A stretch of 64,000 nt of DNA from Candidatus Thiodiazotropha sp. LNASS1 (GTDB taxonomy: Bacteria > Pseudomonadota > Gammaproteobacteria > Chromatiales > Chromatiaceae). This document shows positions 54,258 through 63,840 of the stretch, one piece after another. A program made the position numbers and the translations under genes. Each line of letters starts with the position of its first letter. Position 1 is the first letter of the stretch. The notes under the pieces are model-generated. The model made no database searches. It was not told the origin of the DNA and saw nothing but the letters and a program-made list of their open reading frames with translations. The stretch is taken from positions 1,674,001 through 1,738,000 of the forward strand of contig NZ_OZ156465.1 of NCBI RefSeq assembly GCF_964212655.1, in the 5' to 3' direction.

Positions 54258-55013
54258 ATGACGCAAAACCGGAACGGTCTGACTGGAAAATGTGCGCTGA
54301 TCACCGGCGCCGCACATAGGATAGGTGCCGCTATCGCCCGTCAGTTACACGCTGAAGGGATGAATATTCTACTCCACTATCGCCATTCCAAGGAGGCGGC
54401 AGAGCAGGTAAAGCACGAACTGGAGGAGAAACGCGCCCAATCTGTGTGGCTGTTGCAGGCTGATCTACACCAAGCTGAAAGTTACAACTTTCTCATCAAT
54501 CAGGCCGAGACACTGTGTCAGCGGCTTGACCTGCTGGTGAATAATGCCTCAAGTTTCTATCCGACCCCGCTACGAGAAGCGACAGTCAGCGATTGGGACG
54601 ATCTCATCGGCAGTAACCTCAAGGCGCCCTTTTTTCTTTCGCAGGCGGCGGCGCCGCTGCTCTATCGAAGTGAAGGCTGTATCATCAACCTGGTGGACAT
54701 CCATGCCAGGCGACCGCTTAAGAATCACCCCATTTACTCGATCGCAAAAGCAGGCAACGCCATGCTAGTGAAATCCCTGGCACGGGAGTTGGGACCTGTA
54801 ATCCGCGTCAATGGCGTTGCACCAGGGGCCATTCTCTGGCCGGAACAGGGCCTGACCGACCAAGAACGCGCGGACATTCTCGAGCGCACCGCGTTGAAAC
54901 GGGCGGGAACACCGGAAGATATAGCCCGCACGCTGCTGTTCCTCTATCGTGACGCCACATATATTACCGGCCAGATTATCGCCGTCGATGGTGGCAGAAC
55001 ACTACAGCAGTAA
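54258..55013 (+). CDS. Pteridine reductase-type short-chain dehydrogenase
   Basis: 251 residues. ITGAAHRIGAAIARQLHAEG has the T-G-x3-R-I-G pattern typical of pteridine reductases. Further motifs are LVNNASSFYPTP, the catalytic YSIAKAGNAM (Y-x3-K) and VAPGAILWPE. It uses NADPH to reduce dihydro- or oxidised pterins (PTR1/FolM-like), supporting folate or biopterin metabolism. SD GGAG-like sequence lies before ATG 54258. Confidence 0.88.
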   Translation: MTQNRNGLTGKCALITGAAHRIGAAIARQLHAEGMNILLHYRHSKEAAEQVKHELEEKRAQSVWLLQADLHQAESYNFLINQAETLCQRLDLLVNNASSFYPTPLREATVSDWDDLIGSNLKAPFFLSQAAAPLLYRSEGCIINLVDIHARRPLKNHPIYSIAKAGNAMLVKSLARELGPVIRVNGVAPGAILWPEQGLTDQERADILERTALKRAGTPEDIARTLLFLYRDATYITGQIIAVDGGRTLQQ

Positions 55014-55139
55014 GGCGGACCAATAGTAGTATGGGACATATATCAACTACCCTGAAGGTGCCGCAACAGTGTGACGGCATGCGTTGTAACATCAACAATC
55101 AAACATCTGAAACACATCTTTAACCACGAGCTATTGACT

Positions 55140-56558
55140 ATGACGGAAGTATCATCCGGCCTGACATTCAGACAAAGCGTCGACCATATGGTCGATCGTG
55201 CACTGGCTTTTATGGAGCTGGATCCCGGTATCGCCAATGCCATCAAATCATGTACTTCGGTTTTACAGGTCAGTTTCCCTGTAGACATAAGAGGCAAGGT
55301 TGAGCTTTTCACCGGCTGGCGAGCAGTACACAGTATCCACCGCCTGCCTGCCAAGGGTGGATTACGCTATGCGGAAAACGTTGATCAACAGGAGGTCGAG
55401 GCGCTTGCGGCACTGATGACATATAAATGCGCCATCGTTGACGTCCCATTCGGCGGCTCGAAAGGTGGACTGTGTATCAATCCGAATAACTACTCTCGGG
55501 ATGAATTGAAGCAGATTACACGCCGCTTTGCGCGAGAACTGGCGGCACCGGGCTTTCTCAACCCGGCAACCAATGTGCCTGCACCAGATATGGGGACCGG
55601 TCAACGCGAAATGGCCTGGATCGCCGACACCTATAAACACCTCTATCCCGAAGAGATCAACGCCCTTGCCTGTGTCACCGGCAAACCGGTAGCACATGGT
55701 GGCGTCAACGGTCGAACCGAGGCCACCGGACGGGGTGTACAATATGCACTGCAGGAGTTCTTCCGGCACAAGGAGGAGCTGAATGCCGCCGGTATAGACG
55801 GTGGATTGGAGGGTAAGCGCATCATCATCCAGGGACTGGGCAATGTGGGCTATCACGCTGCCAAGTTTTTATCCGAGGAGGACGGCGCCAAGATAGTCGG
55901 CATCATTGTCCGGGACGGAGGGATTTTCAATCCCGATGGAATCCATGTGGAAGAGGCGTATTACCACCGCTGCTCCCATGGAGGTCTGAAGGGATTTGCC
56001 GGCGGCGAGTTCGTTGTAGAAGGCGAGAAACTTCTGGAAACCGAGTGCGATATCCTAATACCCGCCGCGATCGAGGGTGCGATCAATGAGCACAACGCAC
56101 CGAATATCCACGCTAAGTTGATTGCCGAAGCAGCCAACGGCCCAGTTACTTTCGAGGCCGATCGCATCCTGCGCAGTCGAGGCATCACCATCCTGCCGGA
56201 TGCCTATGTCAATGCCGGTGGTGTAGTGGTCTCCTATTTCGAGTGGATTCGTAACCTCAGCCATATGCGATTTGGTCGTATCGAACGTCGTCTGGATGAG
56301 TCACGCGGCAGACATGTGGTTGCCGCGCTGGAACAAACGACGGGAAAACAGGTCCCCGAATGGATTAAGGGCAGCCTGTCTCGGGGCGCAGACGAGCTTG
56401 ACTTGGTACGATCCGGGCTCGATGACAGCATGCGACTGGCACTGCAGGAGATTATCGACATACGCAGTCGCAAACCCGAACTCGAAGATTACCGAACCGC
56501 CGCCTATGTTATCGCCCTGCAAAAACTGGCACGCTCCTATATTGATATTGGCGTTTAA
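55140..56558 (+). CDS. Glu/Leu/Phe/Val dehydrogenase family, glutamate dehydrogenase
   Basis: 472 residues from ATG 55140 (MTEVSSGLTFRQSVDHMVDR); a GTG at 55071 is an alternative. The substrate-binding site is seen in PAKGGLRYAENVDQQEVE and VDVPFGGSKGGLCINP (catalytic Lys), and the Rossmann part in IIQGLGNVGYHAAKFLSEED. A C-terminal extension (KGSLSRGADELDLVRSGLDD) follows. It interconverts glutamate and 2-oxoglutarate plus ammonium; cofactor choice (NAD or NADP) is not clear from the eye. It follows folM-like gene on the same strand after 126 bp. Confidence 0.9.
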   Translation: MTEVSSGLTFRQSVDHMVDRALAFMELDPGIANAIKSCTSVLQVSFPVDIRGKVELFTGWRAVHSIHRLPAKGGLRYAENVDQQEVEALAALMTYKCAIVDVPFGGSKGGLCINPNNYSRDELKQITRRFARELAAPGFLNPATNVPAPDMGTGQREMAWIADTYKHLYPEEINALACVTGKPVAHGGVNGRTEATGRGVQYALQEFFRHKEELNAAGIDGGLEGKRIIIQGLGNVGYHAAKFLSEEDGAKIVGIIVRDGGIFNPDGIHVEEAYYHRCSHGGLKGFAGGEFVVEGEKLLETECDILIPAAIEGAINEHNAPNIHAKLIAEAANGPVTFEADRILRSRGITILPDAYVNAGGVVVSYFEWIRNLSHMRFGRIERRLDESRGRHVVAALEQTTGKQVPEWIKGSLSRGADELDLVRSGLDDSMRLALQEIIDIRSRKPELEDYRTAAYVIALQKLARSYIDIGV

Positions 56559-56968
56559 GAACAATACAAAAACACTTTACATTTTGAGGTATTTGTATAA
56601 GAATTTAATTCGTATGTCCACTCGGCGGGTTATCACACAGATTGACGATTGAAGGGACACAGACGATACACACAAAGGTATCGCGCACAGGGAGGAGTGA
56701 TCGTATATGGGTAATAGTAACAACCTGAGCCAATATCTCGGCACAATCAAATTAACTGCCGGAAATATCCTAAACCTGACATGGCGCCCTTCAACCTTTC
56801 GCCATTCCAGTGATTTCAAGCACAGCCTATTCTCACGACAAGCCTATGTAAGGAATGGATAGCCTTTAATCAGGTTGAATACCTGAACAACACCATAATG
56901 CTCATGATTTCACGCCAGCTGAATATAAAAGATCAGATATACATCCAAACGGAAATAGGAGTTCATGT
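56559..56968. other. Intergenic stretch without a gene
   Basis: 410 bp between the dehydrogenase and hemerythrin genes. It is AT-rich, with no convincing frame on either strand and no strong hairpin. The promoter of the hemerythrin gene is expected near its 3' end. Confidence 0.5.
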
Positions 56969-57364
56969 ATGTCACTAATGCAATGGGTAGAGGAGAAGCA
57001 CGGTACAAGTGTCGACCTCTGTGATAGTCAGCATAAAGAGCTGTTCGACCGCGTCAATGCACTTCATGATGCTGTCATCAGTAGAGACCACATCGATATC
57101 GGCAATCGCTTGGACAACCTGATTGATTTTGTCGTCAGGCACTTTGAGACCGAAGAACGTTTAATGGAGGAGCGTGGTTACAGCGGATTGGACCATCATC
57201 GTCAAGAGCATGATCTCCTGATCAAGATATGTACCGACATCCAGGATAAGTTTCATGCCGGCGAAATGGAGATTGAGGAAGGTACATTAACCTACATAAA
57301 AGAATGGCTCGATCACCATATCCCGATCATTGATAAACCGTACGGTCCCGCATTGAGCAATTGA
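56969..57364 (+). CDS. Bacteriohemerythrin
   Basis: 131 residues, no signal peptide, so cytoplasmic. The di-iron ligands fit the family: H in DSQHKELFDRVNALHD, H-F-x-T-E-E in VVRHFETEERLMEE, H in GLDHHRQEHDLL and the H-x4-D end in WLDHHIPIIDKPYG. Bacteriohemerythrins bind or deliver oxygen, here probably to respiratory or detoxifying enzymes. An intrinsic terminator follows about 44 bp downstream. Confidence 0.93.
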   Translation: MSLMQWVEEKHGTSVDLCDSQHKELFDRVNALHDAVISRDHIDIGNRLDNLIDFVVRHFETEERLMEERGYSGLDHHRQEHDLLIKICTDIQDKFHAGEMEIEEGTLTYIKEWLDHHIPIIDKPYGPALSN

Positions 57365-57407
57365 AGACTACAAGTTTTGATGAAAAGCCAGGTTTGGCTT
57401 CATCCTC

Positions 57408-57451
57408 GCGGGACCTGCGAGTGCCCCCGACACGTCGGTCCCGCTTTTTTT
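57408..57451 (+). terminator. Rho-independent terminator after the hemerythrin gene
   Basis: GCGGGACC (57408-57415) pairs with GGTCCCGC (57437-57444), followed by seven T. It lies between convergent genes and may also act as a boundary for yoaA transcripts. Confidence 0.85.
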
Positions 57452-59367
57452 CATCCTTCCGGCAGTGAAAAGAACCGCTCCAATACTGTAAAATCCTGTG
57501 TTTTGGTCATCGGCGGCAAGCTGCGAATAAATATCTTTCCGTAGGGTTTACTCAAAAGCCTGGGATCGCAGAGCACCAAAACACCCCGGTCTTTCTCGTC
57601 ACGAATCAAGCGTCCCGCCCCCTGTTTCAAGGCAATTGCGGCTTGAGGCAATTGATACGCCATGAAGGGATTTCCACCTCGCTTGCGTAAGGCATCGATG
57701 CGTGCCTGAAGTACCGGATCGCCGGGTGATGCAAATGGCAGTTTATCGATGATTACACAGGAAAGCGCCTCCCCACGCACATCGATACCCTCCCAGAAAC
57801 TGGATGTCCCGAGTAATACCGCATTACCGAGCTTTCGAAACTGTTCAACCAACTCGGTTCTTGGTGCCGTACCCTGCACCAGCATTGGGTAGCTCAGCTT
57901 CTCTTTCAGATAATCAGCTGCCTCCTGCAGTGCCTTGTGGCTTGTATATAACAGAAAGGCACGACCTCCACTTGCCTGCAATATAGGTAGTGAAATATCG
58001 GATACTGCCCTATTGAACTCAGGGCTGCTGGGTTCCGGCAGGTTCTTTGGCACATACCAGACCGCTTGATGCGGGTAATCGAAAGGACTGTCCCAACAAT
58101 GGGTTTCGGCTTCAGATAATCCAAGCTGCTTTGAAAAATGCTCGAAACTGCCACCTACCGCCAGCGTGGCGGAAGTAAATATCCAGGATGCGGGATGTTC
58201 CTGCATGACACCCTGAAATATATCCGCGATCTCCAACGGTGTACGATTCAAACGAAAGCTCTGTCGGTGAGTCTCAAACCAACGGATTGACTCGCTATCA
58301 TCATTCTGCCGTAGACCGTGCAGTCGTTGAAGCACCGTACCACAGCGTTCACTACAGCTCTCCAGGCCCTTTCCCCGCCCTTCCACGGTGCGTAACGATT
58401 GCGCCAGTTGGTCGATGGAATCCAGCAATCCGTCAAGATGGGCATTCACCGATGGATTGGCTGCAACCTCAGACCAGGCTCCCCGTCTCTGCTCCAGGCC
58501 AAAGGCCAATCGCATATCCCTGGTTGCCTGCTGCAGACGTTCTGCATGTTCCAGTATTTCGGGAGTATCCTTTGCCTCACGGTGATACTCCGCAACGGTA
58601 TCCCGTGCCAGCTCAAGCAATTGGCGGCCACTCACACTGTCGCCGAAGAAATTTCCTGCGATATCGGGCAGTTGATGCGCCTCATCGAGAATAAAACAGT
58701 CGGCACTGGGCAGAAGTTCCGCAAATCCCTCCTCCTTCAACGCCATGTCTGCACACAACAGATGGTGGTTGACAACCACCAGATCCGCCTCCTGGGCGCG
58801 TTTTCTCGCCTCCATGAGATGACAGGTACTATAGGCTGAGCACTCTTGCCCCAGGCAGTTTTCGGTTGTTGACGTCACATAGGGCCAGATTCCCGCATCC
58901 TCAGGTACCTGGGTCATCCCAGCTATATCGCCGCTCCTGGTTTTGATCGACCACTCACGAATCCACTGCAACTGCTCAACCTGCTCCCTGGTGAGATGCA
59001 GCTCTTCATGTAGCGTATTCTCCAGACGGTGGATACAAAGGTAGTTGGCACGACCCTTCAGTAATGCCGTTGCAACCGGACTCGACAGGCTTTGCCGCAC
59101 CATGGGCAGATCCCGGTGGAACAGTTGATCCTGGAGGTTTTTGGTGCCGGTTGAGATGATTACCTTTTGCCCGGACATCAATGCCGGCACCAGATAGGCG
59201 AATGTCTTACCGGTACCAGTCCCGGCTTCACAGATAAGCACACCTCCCTGATCCATAATCCGGCCGACAGCCTGAGCCATCTCCCGTTGTTGCGGGCGAT
59301 AGGAAAAACCCTCGATGCGCTTCGCCAACCAGCCATCGGGGTCGAAAATCTCAGCGATATCCGTCAT
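57451..59367 (-). CDS. yoaA: DinG-family ATP-dependent helicase YoaA
   Basis: 638 residues. Walker A CEAGTGTGKTFAYLVPAL, DEAH box CFILDEAHQLPD, and the XPD-type iron-sulfur cysteines (CIHRLE; CLGQECSAYSTC). Motif VI is QGAGRLIRDEKDRGVLVL. It is a 5'-3' superfamily 2 helicase that works with DNA polymerase III chi in repair of damaged forks. The length matches YoaA. The next gene on the same strand starts about 35 bp upstream. Confidence 0.92.
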   Translation of the reverse strand: MTDIAEIFDPDGWLAKRIEGFSYRPQQREMAQAVGRIMDQGGVLICEAGTGTGKTFAYLVPALMSGQKVIISTGTKNLQDQLFHRDLPMVRQSLSSPVATALLKGRANYLCIHRLENTLHEELHLTREQVEQLQWIREWSIKTRSGDIAGMTQVPEDAGIWPYVTSTTENCLGQECSAYSTCHLMEARKRAQEADLVVVNHHLLCADMALKEEGFAELLPSADCFILDEAHQLPDIAGNFFGDSVSGRQLLELARDTVAEYHREAKDTPEILEHAERLQQATRDMRLAFGLEQRRGAWSEVAANPSVNAHLDGLLDSIDQLAQSLRTVEGRGKGLESCSERCGTVLQRLHGLRQNDDSESIRWFETHRQSFRLNRTPLEIADIFQGVMQEHPASWIFTSATLAVGGSFEHFSKQLGLSEAETHCWDSPFDYPHQAVWYVPKNLPEPSSPEFNRAVSDISLPILQASGGRAFLLYTSHKALQEAADYLKEKLSYPMLVQGTAPRTELVEQFRKLGNAVLLGTSSFWEGIDVRGEALSCVIIDKLPFASPGDPVLQARIDALRKRGGNPFMAYQLPQAAIALKQGAGRLIRDEKDRGVLVLCDPRLLSKPYGKIFIRSLPPMTKTQDFTVLERFFSLPEG

Positions 59368-59404
59368 AGAACTGCTGCAGGGAACCAGGATCTGTTAGCA
59401 GGCC

Positions 59405-59902
59405 CTAGTCAGCCTGATTATCCCAGACTTCGGGTTCAAGGCCATTTTCGCGGGTCCAGGCAAGGTGACCGATGATCTTGAAACGCGCCACCGACATAGC
59501 ACCACGTTTAGCCCGGTTGCTGCTGCTTTTACCGACATACTCAATAATATCGTCCCGCTCTGCTTCATAGATCTCATAGGGTTCGTAATCCTCATCCATG
59601 AGTACCAGCACAACACTGTCCCAATCCTTATCGAGTTTAAGCTGACCAATCCTTTGACCTGATTTGCTTTCATCGAAAATGGTTCTTGATTTGATCTGAA
59701 TCTGTTTATCGCCGCGCTTGGGATCTACCGCATCATAGCCACCCTCACCCGTTGGTTTGGGCTCGAGCCGGAGTAGCTTGACAGCATCATATTCCGCAAT
59801 TTCATTACTGATACCGGGCAGGGGTTTACCCATAGTACGACGATACTCAGCGGCCAATACCCGGGCCTGGGCAATCAGTTTGTCGGCGGCATACAGGGTC
59901 AA
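59405..59902 (-). CDS. Conserved hypothetical protein with restriction-endonuclease-like motif
   Basis: 165 residues, no signal peptide. The segment AVKLLRLEPKPTGEGGYDAV, then KQIQIKSRTIFDES, has the Asp and Q-x-K spacing of the PD-(D/E)xK nuclease fold, but I cannot confirm the fold. It sits upstream of yoaA on the same strand and may be linked to DNA metabolism. No function is assigned. Confidence 0.6.
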   Translation of the reverse strand: MTLYAADKLIAQARVLAAEYRRTMGKPLPGISNEIAEYDAVKLLRLEPKPTGEGGYDAVDPKRGDKQIQIKSRTIFDESKSGQRIGQLKLDKDWDSVVLVLMDEDYEPYEIYEAERDDIIEYVGKSSSNRAKRGAMSVARFKIIGHLAWTRENGLEPEVWDNQAD

Positions 59903-60150
59903 GCCTCTGCTCCCTCACTATTCAGGAATGGAATTCTGCTCGGATTGTAGCCTATCTGGCGCCTGTCAAGAAACGCTTAGTGACTGTTGCAGCCACAGAT
60001 ATCCGCTATTTGCCCCCCTTCGCCAACATGCGTTGTCATGTTATCGGGGTTGAAACGGGTTTTGCGTAAGATTTCCGATTTGCCTGCCCCGTTTGCCCTG
60101 CTGTGCATCAACACCGGCAATAGTCGTGGCCTCGAAATAAAAGGGATCGA

Positions 60151-63100
60151 TCAGGCAGTGGAGATTTGTTGCCGGTTCCCCACAATCTCTTGCAAAACCT
60201 CAGTGAAGACCCTGGGGCGTCCAAAATGATAGCCCTGCGCGAAATCCACCCCCATCTCCTGCAGCGCCTTGCCGATAGAGGCATCACTCACATGTTCGGC
60301 AATCACCACCTTGTCCATGAAATGAGCGAGCTCCATGATCGAAATAACCATCGCCAGATCGGCGGTGTTCTGGATCATCTCGCGCACGAAGATGCCGTCG
60401 ATTTTCACGTAGTTGACGGGAAAATCCTTGAGATACGAGAAAGAGGCGAAACCGGACCCGAAATCATCCAGATAACAGGAGCACCCCATCGATCTGACCT
60501 CCTTCATGAAGGTCACCGTATCCTCGATATCTCTGGCGAGAGCCGTTTCAGTGACCTCGAATCCCAGTTGCTCGGCAGGAACGGGTGACTCACTGATACG
60601 CTGTTTCAAATAGCGCTTGAATTCGCTGTCGACAACAGACGTGGTCGACAGATTGACTGAGAAACTGACGTCTCCCAGGAGCCTGTCGCCATAGGGTGTA
60701 ATTGCATCAAAGAAGTGATCTATGACCCAAAGATCAACGGCTCGCATCAGATCATATTGTTCGGCGATTTTGATGAAACGCTGTGGTGGTTGAGGTTCAC
60801 CCTTGTCATCGAGGATTCGTAACAGGATTTCATAGTGTGGCTTCAATCCCGCATCTTGTTTAAGCGGAACGATTGGTTGGGCAAAGAGCACCATTCGATC
60901 GTTCGCCAACGCCTCCTGAATAGCTGGAATCGTCTGGATAACCTGCATGTGTTTCTGATAAGCGGAATCGGATGCCGAATAGAGTCGCGTACAGTTTCTG
61001 CCACCCTCTTTGGCCATATAACAGGCAGACTTGGCAGCCTGTAACAGTTCACTGGTATCCGCTTGTTGCCGGGCGTCCACCTGCACCACACCAAGGCTGG
61101 CTGAAACAGGTATCAGGCGATCATTCCAACTGAAGCGGTACCCCTCGATTGCATGACGTAATGATTCAGCATTTTGAAATCCCTTATCCAGATCCGCATT
61201 CCTCATAAGCAGGGCGAATTCATCATCACCGATACGCGCCACCATGCCATCTTCGCTAATATAGCTGGAGACGATTGATGAAACTGTCTGCAGCAGTTGG
61301 TCACCGCCTTTGAAACCGCACAGATCATTGACCACATGAAATTTGTCCAGGTCAAGCAGTATCAATACATGTTGCTTGTCTTTGTTTTCCGCCTCAACTG
61401 ACAACTCACGCAGATGGCGTTCGAACCTGCGGCGATTAAACAGTCCGGTCAGTTCATCGGTGGAATACTCATCCTTGATATGATTGAAACTCGTAAACAG
61501 TATGCGATCTATGGCCCTGTCAACAATCGGCTGCACCCGATCCTGCATAACACTGTAGTCACCGCTATCGACAGATTTTGCCAATTCAATATCAGTGACA
61601 TCCAATGCCTTCAGGCCATTTCCATTCACAAACAGGAAACGGTTTGAGTCGTCGTTTTTCCAAGCCAGAAAAAGCATACGTTCACCTGCATCCACTACCA
61701 CCCAGGTATCGATCTTGAGGGACTTGACTCTCTCCAATGAAGCCTGATCAATTCCGGCTTCAGCACTGTTAACAGGCTTATCGGCCCCGTCGGTGAAATA
61801 TCGGCTCATGTATTCTTCATCAACCTCTATTCTCTGCTCACAAAACGGCGCCGCTGCATCGCCCCCCCTGATGAGTGCTGTCTGTAATTCGATCGCAAAG
61901 TTCCGGCTCTCTTCGGGATATACGGGATAGTCACGAAACCCCTTTCTGATAAGCGAAATCAGATCGCGAATTCGGCTTTCACTCATCTCGTGCGGTGACG
62001 ATTGGTTGAGGAAAAGTTTCCCCATTATTTCGATGACACGGGAATAGGCCTTCCAGGCCGTACTCTCTTCACCTTCAATTGCATAGGTCTGCACCAATAG
62101 CTTGATCCATCCGAATTGAAACAGTCTTTCTATCGCAATGGATACCGATTTATCCGACAACTGAGTACGTATGTAGCTTAAGACCTCACGCTCCGCCGCA
62201 ATATACTGCTCATCCTTTTCACAGTGTTCAATTGCAAGCTGACGATTGCGATGAAATTTCTCGAGCTGAGTATGTTTTAGAGCCTCGAGTGCCTGTGTCA
62301 CTTCAGAAACGCTGGTCAGCTTGTTGCAATCAATAGCATCAAGAAGTTGAGATATCTTCGCCATTTCCCTGATCTGTGCCATTTGATTCCCCATCGTGAG
62401 ATAGGGGGCCAGGGACTCTATCGTGGCCAGCAGTTGCCTGACGGGATGTTTACTGTTCTCCAGTAACGAGGGATCATTCACTACTTCCTGAATAATCTGA
62501 ATCTCCATCCGGTTCAGCAGATCCTTCAACTCCGCCGGTACAAGTGGATCATCACGCAGTGAAGAAACCAGTTCCTCCCCGGTAGTGACCGCAGCACTAA
62601 CCAGTGGATCAAGTTTTTGATTATCGGATGACTGACTCTCCAGTTCATATTCGAGCTGTTTGAGGACTGACGAGCCAAACCTCAGTGGCAGTTTATTGAG
62701 GGATTCTATAACCTGGTTTTTATCAATCCTTGCAACATTTGATCCCGGATCGTTCCGGTCAGTATGATGCTTCACATCGAGTAGTGTGGATAGATGTTGT
62801 ATAACCTTACCCACATTTGGATGGAATATCTTTTTCGCCTGAAGACTTTGATTGGTGCTGACCTGGTATTGTGAAGTGAAATCGATTCCTTTCTCCTTCA
62901 GTAGCTCAACGATTTCTTCGTATAGACTATCGAGCCCTTTCAGGACAGTCCCATGAAATACACTCAGTATCAGGTGAAAACAGTTGATTTCCAAATCGAA
63001 CCTGCCCAATGCATGTTTCAACGCATTGAGCAGACTGATCGGTGAGAGAGGATTGTTCTCATCCTTGATCGTATGTTCTGTCAGATAGGTGAGTGATGTT

Positions 63101-63840
63101 TCTATGTGGTAGAGGTCACGTGCCAATTCCGTCTCACTCTGCCTGGCTATATCGTTGATTACAACCCAGTGATCGATCTCAACCTTCTCAACCAGTTCAA
63201 GTTCCTGGTTAACCTCCGTCGAGGGAGCCCGGGTGACACTAACCAGGCTGACCAACTCATCAAATGACTTTTCTACCTGTCCGAAAAAGGCTTTTGAAAT
63301 CTCAGTTTGTTCTCTTTCCAGTGCTGTCATCATCAGAATCAGTGTTGATTCCTGTTGACTGCTCTGGGGTTCATTGGCGCGCGCCAGCAAGGCCTCTTTT
63401 GACTGAGTGAAAAAAGACCTCAGCAGCGGATTGAGGTAATCGAGCAACCGGCTCTGTAGTGCTTCTATCATTGGCGTCACTGCCGCCTTATCGATAGATG
63501 CCTGTTCTATGTGCTTGTTCTCTCGTTGAGACTGAAGATAGGTATATAGCGCCTCGGCTTCCTGATGATCAATTATGCTGCCACCCACTCCATGATCATG
63601 TTTATAGACTAAGGAAACACGCACCTGTTTGGAGGCAAAGCTAAGCACCGCATCCATACGATCAGATTCTGCGATGTAACCATCGGGCAGCAGTTCATCC
63701 AGCCTCTCGTCATCACACTGCAGATAGATACCACCTTCGGAAAAGTTACAAATCCTGCACTCCTCGAAGGTCTGCCCCCGAAAAGCCAGATCTGCCGACA
63801 GATCGATCTCCAGCCGTTGATGCCTTCTACGGTTATTCAT
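60151..63840 (-). CDS. Very large PilZ-DUF1631-GGDEF-EAL cyclic-di-GMP protein
   Basis: 1229 residues, no signal peptide or membrane helix. N-terminal PilZ domain: RRRHQRLEI (R-x3-R) and CNFSEGG ([D/N]-x-S-x-x-G). A long helical region of DUF1631 type follows, to about residue 770. The GGDEF domain starts at DELTGLFNRRRFERHL, but its signature is ARIGDDEFALL (GDDEF for GGDEF). The EAL domain has EILLRI for EAL, with FSVNLS, FEVTETALARD, DDFGSGFASF, YVKIDG, AEHV and QGYHFGRP: the metal and catalytic residues remain. It may therefore be a phosphodiesterase governed by c-di-GMP binding, with a weak or inactive cyclase part. Confidence 0.85.
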   Translation of the reverse strand: MNNRRRHQRLEIDLSADLAFRGQTFEECRICNFSEGGIYLQCDDERLDELLPDGYIAESDRMDAVLSFASKQVRVSLVYKHDHGVGGSIIDHQEAEALYTYLQSQRENKHIEQASIDKAAVTPMIEALQSRLLDYLNPLLRSFFTQSKEALLARANEPQSSQQESTLILMMTALEREQTEISKAFFGQVEKSFDELVSLVSVTRAPSTEVNQELELVEKVEIDHWVVINDIARQSETELARDLYHIETSLTYLTEHTIKDENNPLSPISLLNALKHALGRFDLEINCFHLILSVFHGTVLKGLDSLYEEIVELLKEKGIDFTSQYQVSTNQSLQAKKIFHPNVGKVIQHLSTLLDVKHHTDRNDPGSNVARIDKNQVIESLNKLPLRFGSSVLKQLEYELESQSSDNQKLDPLVSAAVTTGEELVSSLRDDPLVPAELKDLLNRMEIQIIQEVVNDPSLLENSKHPVRQLLATIESLAPYLTMGNQMAQIREMAKISQLLDAIDCNKLTSVSEVTQALEALKHTQLEKFHRNRQLAIEHCEKDEQYIAAEREVLSYIRTQLSDKSVSIAIERLFQFGWIKLLVQTYAIEGEESTAWKAYSRVIEIMGKLFLNQSSPHEMSESRIRDLISLIRKGFRDYPVYPEESRNFAIELQTALIRGGDAAAPFCEQRIEVDEEYMSRYFTDGADKPVNSAEAGIDQASLERVKSLKIDTWVVVDAGERMLFLAWKNDDSNRFLFVNGNGLKALDVTDIELAKSVDSGDYSVMQDRVQPIVDRAIDRILFTSFNHIKDEYSTDELTGLFNRRRFERHLRELSVEAENKDKQHVLILLDLDKFHVVNDLCGFKGGDQLLQTVSSIVSSYISEDGMVARIGDDEFALLMRNADLDKGFQNAESLRHAIEGYRFSWNDRLIPVSASLGVVQVDARQQADTSELLQAAKSACYMAKEGGRNCTRLYSASDSAYQKHMQVIQTIPAIQEALANDRMVLFAQPIVPLKQDAGLKPHYEILLRILDDKGEPQPPQRFIKIAEQYDLMRAVDLWVIDHFFDAITPYGDRLLGDVSFSVNLSTTSVVDSEFKRYLKQRISESPVPAEQLGFEVTETALARDIEDTVTFMKEVRSMGCSCYLDDFGSGFASFSYLKDFPVNYVKIDGIFVREMIQNTADLAMVISIMELAHFMDKVVIAEHVSDASIGKALQEMGVDFAQGYHFGRPRVFTEVLQEIVGNRQQISTA

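Noticed and set aside
59903..60150. Possible small gene between the hypothetical protein and the PilZ protein
   Set aside because: Frames here run into the antisense of the large protein and show no start signals; nothing else was seen in these 248 bp.
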